Of a DNA stretch of 64,000 nucleotides, positions 55,170 to 62,843 are shown one piece after another. A model generated the notes under the pieces. It was not told the origin of the DNA, made no database searches, and saw only the letters and a list, made by a program, of their open reading frames with translations. The position numbers and the translations under genes were made by a program. Origin of the DNA: Marinobacter sp. HL-58 (GTDB lineage Bacteria; Pseudomonadota; Gammaproteobacteria; Pseudomonadales; Oleiphilaceae); NCBI RefSeq assembly GCF_001314605.1, contig NZ_LIHP01000013.1:1-64000 (forward strand), written 5' to 3'. The first letter of the stretch is position 1; each line of letters opens with the position of its first letter.

Positions 55170-55907
55170 TCAGCATAGCTCCAAGCCTCTTGCTCGTTTC
55201 TCATGAGCAGGTCCGTACGCCCGATTTTCCCATTTATTGATTTCGACAACCCAGATATCGCGATAACCGGTGCTCCCCTCTTCAGGCTCAATATTTGTTG
55301 CGTAATGAACGTACTGCTCATCATCAATAATGATCGCTTCGTTCTCCTTTAGCTCATGCCTGAAAACCACTTTACCTGTGTTGGGATTAATTACTTGAGT
55401 CTCACCCCCTACAACGTTCTCTCTGGCGGCAACAGCAATCACGCTAAATTGATGGCCATCTCTATGGGGGCCCTCGGGCACCGTAACCCCACGATACTCC
55501 TCATTGGCAATGACCCGGATCTGATTAACATTCAGGTGGAAGATTTGCCCCGTATCCACGGGTAACTCCTGCATAATGCAAGACATCAGTGGCGAAGGAT
55601 CTATCGTTAACTGCTCTCTGTATCTCAGAACGCCACCTGCTTCTTTCAGCTTTATATATTCGGGAGATTGAATGTAACGCCTCTTCGGAAGCAATCCGAA
55701 TATCCACTCACCTTCCTCGAAGTATCCAAAATACTGTGACAATCTTATTTTTCTCAGTCGCCCCATGCTGTGACAGTCTCTGGGAAGCTCGTCAAAAGAG
55801 GCTATGATTTCATGAGACAGTGCAGGGGTTTTTACAACACAAAAACCATTATTCACGTACTGGTCATTTGCAAATTTCAAATCAGGCTTGGTTAACGACA
55901 TGTTCAT
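55170..55907 (-). CDS. 2-oxoglutarate/Fe(II) dioxygenase (PF10014 type, L-isoleucine hydroxylase-like)
   Basis: 245 residues. It resembles the 2OG-Fe dioxygenase family that includes bacterial L-isoleucine 4-hydroxylase. The iron triad is visible as His148 and Asp150 in PEGPHRDGHQF and His201 in YVHYATNIEP; Arg216 in GYRDIWVV would hold 2-oxoglutarate. Members hydroxylate free aliphatic amino acids such as Ile, Leu, Met, Val or Thr. Here the gene starts two bases after the radical SAM stop (GGAGG before ATG), so it likely acts in the same pathway, on the Thr/Val-rich peptide or on a released amino acid. Confidence 0.82.
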   Translation of the reverse strand: MNMSLTKPDLKFANDQYVNNGFCVVKTPALSHEIIASFDELPRDCHSMGRLRKIRLSQYFGYFEEGEWIFGLLPKRRYIQSPEYIKLKEAGGVLRYREQLTIDPSPLMSCIMQELPVDTGQIFHLNVNQIRVIANEEYRGVTVPEGPHRDGHQFSVIAVAARENVVGGETQVINPNTGKVVFRHELKENEAIIIDDEQYVHYATNIEPEEGSTGYRDIWVVEINKWENRAYGPAHEKRARGLELC

Positions 55908-55909
55908 GA

Positions 55910-57415
55910 TTAGGCCTCCGCTGCCCTTTCTTCAAGATCAAAAGTCGCAATCTCGTGTGGCTTCAATGACTCGATGTGTTTCTTGGTGATACCCCTATAA
56001 AACTCACAGGCAGCAGGTTCAACTACATCAACCGCGTCGTACTTTTTCTCCAGAGGCCCTAAGCAAAGCCCGCCACAGAATCCTTCAATTTCACAGCCTT
56101 TACAAAACTCGGGGTTGTTACGCCGCAACCGTGCGTGGCTGAGATACTCCTCCGAATCCAGAATTCGCTCCTCATCGGATATATTTCCCAGCAGAGTGGA
56201 GCCCGCCTTACATGAAAATACGGACCCGTTTGGCTCAATGCTAAATTGCGCACCTTTCGCTGAGCAGTTTTTAAACCCTCGGTCAGCAACTACGTCAAAC
56301 CCCAGCATCACCTGGAAGATCTGGTGCCAGTACCCTGTCAGAACGACGCCCCGAGATCGTCCGTACTCAACTACCCGCCAAAGGCGGTCTACAATATTTT
56401 GCGTACCAAACTCGGAATAAAATGTGGGGTCAAAGTCTACAACGACTCCTATTTCACGTGCCCCAACGTCAACAGCCAGATCCACAATTGATTCATTGAA
56501 GTCATTCCATGTGTCTGAGGTCAAAGCCGAATTGATCGCTACACGGTTGTTGTACTTTCTCAACATTCTGAACCCGTCCATTACAACAGGAGTGCTGTCA
56601 TCTCCGTTTTTGAGAGGACGGTTCGGACTCGTTGGAGAATCAAAACTCACACAAACAGCAACATTATATTTTGAGAACGTTTCCGAAACTTCTTTTGTTA
56701 TTAGAGAACCATTAGTAACCGTGGAATAATTTATTATTATGTCGTGATTTTCGCCATTGCCAAAGTGCTCAAGAACCGCCTTCACTGTTCGCCAGTTCAA
56801 CAGCGGCTCGCCGCCAAAGAATTGGACCATCACCTCTCTGACGCCAGCAGACTTTGCAACGGCCAATGAAGATTCCACATAGGAAACGCCATCTCCCGGC
56901 TTCATTGCTCGATTTTTAGGATCATACTGATGCTCCAAGCGCTCCTTGGACGCGTAGATGGAGTCTTCGATATTTACTTTTATGCCTTCTCTGGCAATTA
57001 TTCTGGATTCGTCTACCCGATTAAAATCATCCTCTGCAGAAAGCTCTTTCCCCTGAACACCTTCAAAACAATAGGTACAACCAAAATTGCAAGCATTAGC
57101 GAGTATTAGCTGAATAACGTTGATCTTCTTTTCAACGGCGGGCCAGACGTCTTCTTTACTTTCAGTCTCGCTCCCATTCTTCACAATCAACCGTCGCGCA
57201 ATGAGTTGCTGTATCAACTCCTCAGAGCGGTCACTTGCTTCTATATCCATGAAGTCATTTGATAAATATTTCGGAGCTGAGAAACTTTCCAGTAATTTTT
57301 TACTGTTGCCATCCAAAAAGCATAGTCCACCAAGCTGCCTGTGGTATGCAGCATAGCGATCACCTACCTTGTTTAAAATGACATCCTTTGAAAGCGCATA
57401 GCGACTATTAGCCAT
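55910..57415 (-). CDS. Radical SAM/SPASM peptide-modifying enzyme
   Basis: 501 residues from the ATG at 57415, chosen because an AGGT site precedes it and the upstream extension would translate a hairpin. N-terminal 80 residues resemble a PqqD-like peptide-recognition region (RQLGGLCFLDGNSKKLLES). The radical SAM cluster is C109-x3-C113-x2-C116 in ANACNFGCTYCFEG. GGEPLLNW follows near 195. The C-terminal SPASM region holds at least seven cysteines (NCSAKGAQ, VFSCKAG, EFCKGCEIEGFCGGLCLG, AACEF) for further 4Fe-4S clusters. Such enzymes make crosslinks, epimers or other changes in ribosomal peptides. Substrate inferred: the GGTV peptide just upstream. AT-richer than the core genes. Confidence 0.9.
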   Translation of the reverse strand: MANSRYALSKDVILNKVGDRYAAYHRQLGGLCFLDGNSKKLLESFSAPKYLSNDFMDIEASDRSEELIQQLIARRLIVKNGSETESKEDVWPAVEKKINVIQLILANACNFGCTYCFEGVQGKELSAEDDFNRVDESRIIAREGIKVNIEDSIYASKERLEHQYDPKNRAMKPGDGVSYVESSLAVAKSAGVREVMVQFFGGEPLLNWRTVKAVLEHFGNGENHDIIINYSTVTNGSLITKEVSETFSKYNVAVCVSFDSPTSPNRPLKNGDDSTPVVMDGFRMLRKYNNRVAINSALTSDTWNDFNESIVDLAVDVGAREIGVVVDFDPTFYSEFGTQNIVDRLWRVVEYGRSRGVVLTGYWHQIFQVMLGFDVVADRGFKNCSAKGAQFSIEPNGSVFSCKAGSTLLGNISDEERILDSEEYLSHARLRRNNPEFCKGCEIEGFCGGLCLGPLEKKYDAVDVVEPAACEFYRGITKKHIESLKPHEIATFDLEERAAEA

Positions 57416-57449
57416 ATCAATACCTAACCAATTTCCAGCTTTTAAATAA

Positions 57450-57479
57450 CGAGGTAACGCATTCACATACGCTACCTCG
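57450..57479 (-). terminator. Hairpin between the GGTV peptide gene and the radical SAM gene
   Basis: CGAGGTA and TACCTCG arms, followed on the minus strand by GTTATTTAAA. It starts 15 bases after the peptide stop. It looks like a partial terminator that would keep the peptide more abundant than its enzymes. Confidence 0.6.
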
Positions 57480-57493
57480 AGTACCAATGGTGA

Positions 57494-57661
57494 TTACTTG
57501 GTCAGTTTGGTTTTCAACTTGGTTGAGCCGAGTGAAGCTCCAACTGTACCGCCGACTGTTCCACCTACGGTTCCTCCAACAGTACCGCCAACCGTGCCAC
57601 CCACTGTTCCTCCAACAGTGCCGCCGACAGTTCCACCGATCGTTGAAATATTCTGGTTCAT
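57494..57661 (-). CDS. Candidate RiPP precursor peptide with eight GGTV repeats
   Basis: 55 residues: an eight-residue start MNQNISTI, then GGTV eight times without a mismatch, then GASLGSTKLKTKLTK, a basic tail. The site AGGAAA lies eight bases before ATG. No Cys, Trp, Tyr, Phe, His, Asp or Glu. All eight 12-base repeat units differ in DNA sequence by synonymous codons. It is followed by a radical SAM/SPASM enzyme, a 2OG dioxygenase and AzlCD on the same strand. The leader is much shorter than in most RiPPs, so recognition may use the lysine-rich tail. Nothing in my knowledge of RiPP families matches a GGTV core. A structural Gly-rich peptide is the alternative. Confidence 0.75.
   Translation of the reverse strand: MNQNISTIGGTVGGTVGGTVGGTVGGTVGGTVGGTVGGTVGASLGSTKLKTKLTK
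57542..57637 (-). repeat. Eight 12-base units encoding GGTV
   Basis: Ninety-six bases in eight in-frame units, each GGN-GGN-ACN-GTN. Third-position bases vary so that no two units are identical, while the protein repeat is exact. Confidence 0.95.
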
Positions 57662-57711
57662 AGTCACTTTCCTTTTCTTTATGGATTTGCACTAAGCACA
57701 GAACTATCTCC

Positions 57712-57740
57712 GTGCTCTTATTTGCGCTCTTTTTGAGCAC
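57712..57740. promoter_or_regulatory. GTGCTC/GAGCAC inverted repeat upstream of the peptide gene
   Basis: Six-base arms 17 bases apart, about 50 bases before the GGTV peptide start, with a related AAGCACA nearby (57694-57700). A possible binding site for the AraC-type regulator encoded next, or part of the terminator of that gene. Confidence 0.35.
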
Positions 57741-57898
57741 AAATCCTTGTGCCAGGCCCAACATAATCAATGTTAAAAAGTTCAAGGCATCCGGCTATTC
57801 AGTTGCCAGCATAGAACTGAGTGCGGGCCATAATCTTGAAAGATCGTGCAGAAAAGGGGTTTTGAAATGAGGAGAGGATCACAGAATTCTGCGTTGGT

Positions 57899-58705
57899 TC
57901 AGCGAAGCATTCTGAGCCACCGAGCCGGGGTTATGCCGTAGGCCCGCGTGAAGTGATTGGTAAAATGGCTCTGATCACTAAAACCAACCGTAACGGCAAC
58001 TTCTGCAAGCGATGAACCGCACTGCATCAGTTCACGAGCTTTATCCAGCCGGCGCATGGTTAAGTAGCGGTAGGGGCTTGTACCAAAAAGGCTGCGGAAG
58101 TCCCTGGCGAGCCCCCAGCGATCCCGGCCAGTAACAGCCTCGAGTTCATCCATTGTGATTGCTGCGTTCAATGAGTCATGCATAAATTCTCTAGCCCGCT
58201 GAGCAGCGGCAATATTCAGCTTCTTGCGTTTCATGGGATTACCTGCGGCTGCAGCCAATGCTTGCGCCAGATCGAATATGCAGTCCGCTTCCTCCAGGTA
58301 ATCCAAGGGTTGATCCAAATTCTGCAGAAGCGCACTGGAGGCGGCCATCAAGCGTGGATCCTGAGAAAGCCCACCTGGAATATAAGGCAAGGGCCTTCCG
58401 CCCAACACCTCTTGAAGCAAGGCGGGTTCGACGTACATTATTCGGTATCTGAAGCCTTCATCAGTTCCCGCCTCTCCGTCGTGGAGTTCGTCGGGATAAA
58501 TGGCAATCGTTCCGCCGGGAAGACTATTTCGCAAACTTCCCCGATAGCGGAAGTTGTGAACTCCCGAAAGTGTATGGCCGATTGCATAGGTGTCGTGGCG
58601 ATGGGGGGTGTAACCGGTGCCCACAAAATAGGCTTCGAGGCGATCCAGAGAAGCCGCCTTTTCCCCGCGTCTCACCCAGTCACCCCTTCGGATCTGTGAT
58701 GACAT
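57899..58705 (-). CDS. AraC-family transcriptional regulator
   Basis: 268 residues. N-terminal AraC-type cupin (about 20-150; GYTPHRHDTYAIGHTLSGVHNFRY in part), C-terminal double helix-turn-helix (about 165-265) ending VTVGFSDQSHFTNHFTRAYGITPARW, the AraC signature. Regulators of this shape often sit beside LysE- or AzlC-type amino acid exporters and sense amino acids. It is in the same direction as the GGTV cassette with 237 bases between, so it is probably its activator. Confidence 0.87.
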   Translation of the reverse strand: MSSQIRRGDWVRRGEKAASLDRLEAYFVGTGYTPHRHDTYAIGHTLSGVHNFRYRGSLRNSLPGGTIAIYPDELHDGEAGTDEGFRYRIMYVEPALLQEVLGGRPLPYIPGGLSQDPRLMAASSALLQNLDQPLDYLEEADCIFDLAQALAAAAGNPMKRKKLNIAAAQRAREFMHDSLNAAITMDELEAVTGRDRWGLARDFRSLFGTSPYRYLTMRRLDKARELMQCGSSLAEVAVTVGFSDQSHFTNHFTRAYGITPARWLRMLR

Positions 58706-58950
58706 TTATTACTTCCCTGTCTGAAACTGCGCTTTTTACGTGGGCCTTGTACCAGTATGCCGATGGGAGCATTCCTAGCTTCCAGGAGGCTTCGCCTTAT
58801 CCTATACACAAACAGTTGAGAGGCCAAATTACCCGATCTCACAATGTGATACCGTCGAGCAGGCAAAAAATGACTACAATCCGGTAACATGCTAATAAAT
58901 CCTACGGATAAGCCACCCCGGGACGCCAGATCGCGCAGTAAGGATAGGGA

Positions 58951-61900
58951 ATGCCCAAGTTCACCGAGGACAAACTGGAACAGGCTATCATCACCCTGCT
59001 AGGTGAGCAGGGGTTTCCGTATACACCCGGCCCTTCCCTTTCCCGATCCCCCAGCGATGTTCTGATCCGTGACGACCTGCGTTCTTTTCTGGCCTGCCGA
59101 TACGCCTCCGACGGCATCACCGACCATGAAATCACCACGATCATCCACCGGCTGGACACGCTTTCTGCTGCTGACCTTTATTCCTCCAATAAAACCATTC
59201 ACAAATGGGTGGCCGACGGCTTTTTGCTGAAACGGGAAGATCACACGCAAAAAGACCTCTACATTCAGTTGCTGGACTACGCAGGGCTGCCTGAACAGCG
59301 CCAGCCAGAGCCTGGAGATGTGGACACGTTCGTCGCGGACGATGGTGAGGGCTACCATACCGGCGGCAATATCTATCGGGTGGTCAACCAATTGGAGATT
59401 GAAGGGCTGGAGAAGCGCATTCCCGATGCCATTCTCTACATCAACGGTCTGCCGCTGGTGGTGTTCGAGTTCAAGAGCGCAACCCGTGAGAACGCCACCA
59501 TCCACGATGCCTGGAAGCAGCTCACCGTTCGTTACGCTCGTGATATTCCGGAACTGATGAAGTACAACGCGCTGTGTGTGATCAGCGATGGTGTTAACTC
59601 TCGCCTTGGCTCACTGTTCGCGCCCTACGAGTACTTTTATACCTGGCGCAAGGTGACCGGTAACGAATCCATCGAGCAGGATGGCATCAATGCGCTGCAC
59701 ACGATGATTCAGGGGTTGTTCGACCACAACCGGCTGCGCGACGTCATCCGGCATTTCATCTACTTCCCGGACAAATCCCACCGGGAAGAGAAAATCGTTT
59801 GCCGGTACCCGCAGTTCTATGCCGCCGGCAAGCTGTTCCAGAACATTCTGGAGCACCGTAAGCCGGAGGGTGACGGCAAAGGCGGCACCTATTTCGGGGC
59901 CACCGGCTGCGGCAAGAGCTTTACCATGCTGTTTCTCACCCGCCTACTGATGAAAAGCGTGGATTTTGAAAGCCCCACCATTGTGCTGATCACGGACAGA
60001 ACCGATCTGGACGACCAGCTCTCGGGCCAGTTCACCAACGCCAAGGAATACATCGGTGACCAGACGGTGATCAGTGTGGAAAGCCGCAGTCATTTGCGGG
60101 AACTGCTGAAGGGGCGCACCAGTGGCGGGGTTTTTCTGACCACGATTCACAAGTTCACGGAAGACACCGAACTGCTCACAGATCGCTACAACGTGATCTG
60201 CATTTCCGATGAGGCCCACCGCAGCCAGATCAACCTGGACCAGAAGATCCGGGTAACGGAGAACGGTGTCAGGCGTACCTTCGGCTTTGCCAAATACCTG
60301 CACGATTCATTGCCAAACGCCACCTATGTCGGCTTCACCGGCACCCCCGTTGACGCCACCCTGGATGTCTTTGGCGAGGTGGTGGACAGCTACACCATGA
60401 CCGAATCGGTGAAGGACGAAATCACCGTACCCATTGTGTATGAAGGCCGGGCCGCCCGGGTGATTCTCGACAATGAAAAATTGCAGGAAATCGAGGCCTA
60501 CTACGACCAGTGTGCGGAAGACGGCGCCAGCGACTACCAGATCGAAGAAAGCAAGAAAGCCAGCGCCAACATGAGTGTGATTCTGGGTGATCCGGACCGT
60601 TTGCGAGCTCTGGCGAAAGACTTTGTGCACCACTATGAGCGACGGGTGAACGAAGGGGCAACCGTTAAAGGCAAGGCGATGTTCGTGTGCAGCAAGCGAG
60701 AGATCGCCTACAACTTCTGGCAGGAACTGATTGCGCTTCGGCCCCAGTGGAATGAGGTGATGATGTGTGAACCCGGGGCCAACCTTTCTGAAAAGAACCG
60801 CAAAGAGATCAAGCCCATGGAGCGGGTCAAACTGATCATGACCCGGGGCAAGGATGATCCCAAAGCACTCTGGGACATGCTCGGCACAGCGGACTATCGC
60901 AAGGAGTTGGACCGCCAGTTCAAGAGCGCCAAGTCCAATTTCAAGATCGCCATTGTGGTGGATATGTGGCTCACCGGTTTTGATGTGCCTTTCCTGGATA
61001 CCCTCTACATCGACAAGCCCATTCAGCGCCACAACCTGATCCAGACCATTTCCCGGGTCAACCGCAAATTCGAGGGAAAACGCAAAGGCCTGGTGGTGGA
61101 CTACATCGGCATCAAGAAGCAGATGAACCTTGCCCTGGCCCACTACAACAAGGCCGACCAGCAGAACATCGAAGAAATCGAACAATCGATCACTGTGGTG
61201 AAAGACCACCTGGACCTGCTTGGCAAACTGTTTCACAAGTTTGATGCCCGCCCGTATTACGAGGGTAGCCCGGTGCAACAGCTGAACTGCCTGAACCAGG
61301 CCGCCGAGTTCGCCCAACTTACCGACAAGATCGAAAAACGCTTTATGGCTTTGGTGAAACGCCTGAAAGCGGCCTATGACATTTGCAGTGGCTCAGAGCG
61401 TGTAACCCAGGCCGAGCGGGACCGTATTCATTTCTATCTGGCCGTTCGCTCCATTGTGTTCAAACTGACCCGAGGCCATGCACCTGACACCGCCCAGATG
61501 AACGCGAAGGTGCGGGAGATGATGACGGAGGCCCTGAAAGCCGATGGCGTGGAGGAGATTTTCAGGCTCGGCGAGGATGGTGCCGAGGCGCGGAACATTT
61601 TTGACGATGACTATCTGGCCAAGATCGAGAAGATCAAGCTGCCCAACACCAAAATCAAACTGTTGCAGCAATTGCTGGCGAAGGCCATCGAGGATTTCAA
61701 GCGGGTCAATAAAGCTCGCGGTGTCGACTTCTCGAAGCAGCTTCAGGCGCTGGTAGAGAAATACAACGAACGAAAAGAAGCAGACGTGCTGAGGGGAGAG
61801 GTTGTAGAGGATTTCACCGACGAGATTATCGAGCGCTACATGGGCATGATTCAGGCCCTGAAACATGAAGTTGGCTCCTTTAAGGAGCTGGGGATCGACC

Positions 61901-62190
61901 TGGAAGTCAAAGCCTTTTACGACATCCTCAAGGGCCTGGCAGCCAAATATGACTTCACCTACCCCGAAGAGAAGCTTCTCCCCCTTTCTGAAGCGGTGAA
62001 GGCTGTGGTGGACGATAAGATTAAATATACGGACTGGAACCAACGAGAAGACATCAAGGCCGAACTGAAGGTGGACCTCATACTGTTGCTAGGGAAGCAT
62101 GGCTATCCTCCCATTGACCGGGATGAGGTCTACAGGGAAATCTTTGAACAGGCAGAAAACTTCAAGAAATACCATCCCTCCACCTCATAA
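58951..62190 (+). CDS. hsdR: Type I restriction system endonuclease/translocase HsdR
   Basis: Restriction subunit that moves DNA and cuts it. 1079 residues. The PD-(D/E)xK nuclease is near 165-190 (RIPDAILYINGLPLVVFEFKSA in part), Walker A is GATGCGKSFTM near 310, the DEAH box is CISDEAHRSQ, then FTGTPVDATLDVFGE and the helicase motif VI-like QTISRVNRKFEGK. The coiled-coil C-terminal region for assembly with HsdM/S follows. Intact. Separated from hsdS by 8.2 kb of accessory genes, whereas hsdM-S-R are normally adjacent. It converges with a DUF2505 gene, overlapping by six bases. Confidence 0.95.
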   Translation: MPKFTEDKLEQAIITLLGEQGFPYTPGPSLSRSPSDVLIRDDLRSFLACRYASDGITDHEITTIIHRLDTLSAADLYSSNKTIHKWVADGFLLKREDHTQKDLYIQLLDYAGLPEQRQPEPGDVDTFVADDGEGYHTGGNIYRVVNQLEIEGLEKRIPDAILYINGLPLVVFEFKSATRENATIHDAWKQLTVRYARDIPELMKYNALCVISDGVNSRLGSLFAPYEYFYTWRKVTGNESIEQDGINALHTMIQGLFDHNRLRDVIRHFIYFPDKSHREEKIVCRYPQFYAAGKLFQNILEHRKPEGDGKGGTYFGATGCGKSFTMLFLTRLLMKSVDFESPTIVLITDRTDLDDQLSGQFTNAKEYIGDQTVISVESRSHLRELLKGRTSGGVFLTTIHKFTEDTELLTDRYNVICISDEAHRSQINLDQKIRVTENGVRRTFGFAKYLHDSLPNATYVGFTGTPVDATLDVFGEVVDSYTMTESVKDEITVPIVYEGRAARVILDNEKLQEIEAYYDQCAEDGASDYQIEESKKASANMSVILGDPDRLRALAKDFVHHYERRVNEGATVKGKAMFVCSKREIAYNFWQELIALRPQWNEVMMCEPGANLSEKNRKEIKPMERVKLIMTRGKDDPKALWDMLGTADYRKELDRQFKSAKSNFKIAIVVDMWLTGFDVPFLDTLYIDKPIQRHNLIQTISRVNRKFEGKRKGLVVDYIGIKKQMNLALAHYNKADQQNIEEIEQSITVVKDHLDLLGKLFHKFDARPYYEGSPVQQLNCLNQAAEFAQLTDKIEKRFMALVKRLKAAYDICSGSERVTQAERDRIHFYLAVRSIVFKLTRGHAPDTAQMNAKVREMMTEALKADGVEEIFRLGEDGAEARNIFDDDYLAKIEKIKLPNTKIKLLQQLLAKAIEDFKRVNKARGVDFSKQLQALVEKYNERKEADVLRGEVVEDFTDEIIERYMGMIQALKHEVGSFKELGIDLEVKAFYDILKGLAAKYDFTYPEEKLLPLSEAVKAVVDDKIKYTDWNQREDIKAELKVDLILLLGKHGYPPIDRDEVYREIFEQAENFKKYHPSTS

Positions 62191-62673
62191 CAACTGGCGG
62201 GTGATCCTGTACTCTTTCTCGATCTTGGTATGGGAATCATCCGCCAGAAACCGCGCAATTTTCTTGCCCAGTAAAGGCACTTCGCACAGGACGTTCAGGG
62301 TAACGTAATTGATGCACGCCTGGTCTGTGCCCTGAAGGCGCATGTTACCCTTGATCTTCGCCGGTACCCCTTCGATCCGCACCCGGAATTCACAGTGCCA
62401 TTCGCCGTCGTCCTTGCGGAACCAGTGTTCTTCCTGGCGCACCCGATTCCACTCCTTGTGAAAGCTGGAAAGAATGCCCGGTACGTCGGTGGACGCCATC
62501 ATCTCCCGCTCCACCACCACCTTGGCGGACTGTTCGTCACGGGTCAGTTCCGGTACCCGCACGTTGCGGGAACCCAGCCGCTCGTTCTTCGCCTGGATAT
62601 GGCCTTCATCGAAAAAAGCCCCCAGCACCTGCTCCAGGCCGGCATTGTAAGGATGCTCAATTTCCACTTGCAT
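62185..62673 (-). CDS. DUF2505 family protein
   Basis: 162 residues from the ATG at 62673 (GGAG before it); 28 further codons upstream are in frame but unlike the family. It is predicted to have a START/SRPBCC-like fold. EIEHPYNAGLEQVLGAFFD starts it and a basic segment KIEKEYRITRQLL ends it. No enzyme motif. Stands alone between hsdR and bioA, divergent from bioA; may be ordinary chromosomal sequence marking the end of the accessory insertion. Confidence 0.78.
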   Translation of the reverse strand: MQVEIEHPYNAGLEQVLGAFFDEGHIQAKNERLGSRNVRVPELTRDEQSAKVVVEREMMASTDVPGILSSFHKEWNRVRQEEHWFRKDDGEWHCEFRVRIEGVPAKIKGNMRLQGTDQACINYVTLNVLCEVPLLGKKIARFLADDSHTKIEKEYRITRQLL

Positions 62674-62843
62674 CAGTCGTCTCCAGAATGGTTTCAGGCC
62701 ATTCTGGAGCCCGCCATGCCGGTCGGCATTGGCCCATGAGTCAAAGGCAGATGGCATAGTGGCCAGCAGCCGCCGTTAACTGTAATATCCGCACAGGTTA
62801 ACAGCCGAGCATTCACAACCTGAGCGTCCGACGGAGATTTATC

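Noticed and set aside
57542-57637. CRISPR-like or minisatellite array
   Set aside because: Units are 12 bases, in frame, with only synonymous differences and no spacers.
57498-57695. Plus-strand frame encoding repeated PPTV
   Set aside because: Mirror of the GGTV repeat; no ribosome site upstream and opposite to all cassette genes.
57417-57785. 122-codon frame over the GGTV gene in another frame
   Set aside because: Trp/Arg/Cys-rich product of reading the repeat out of frame; starts without a good site and runs into the radical SAM start.
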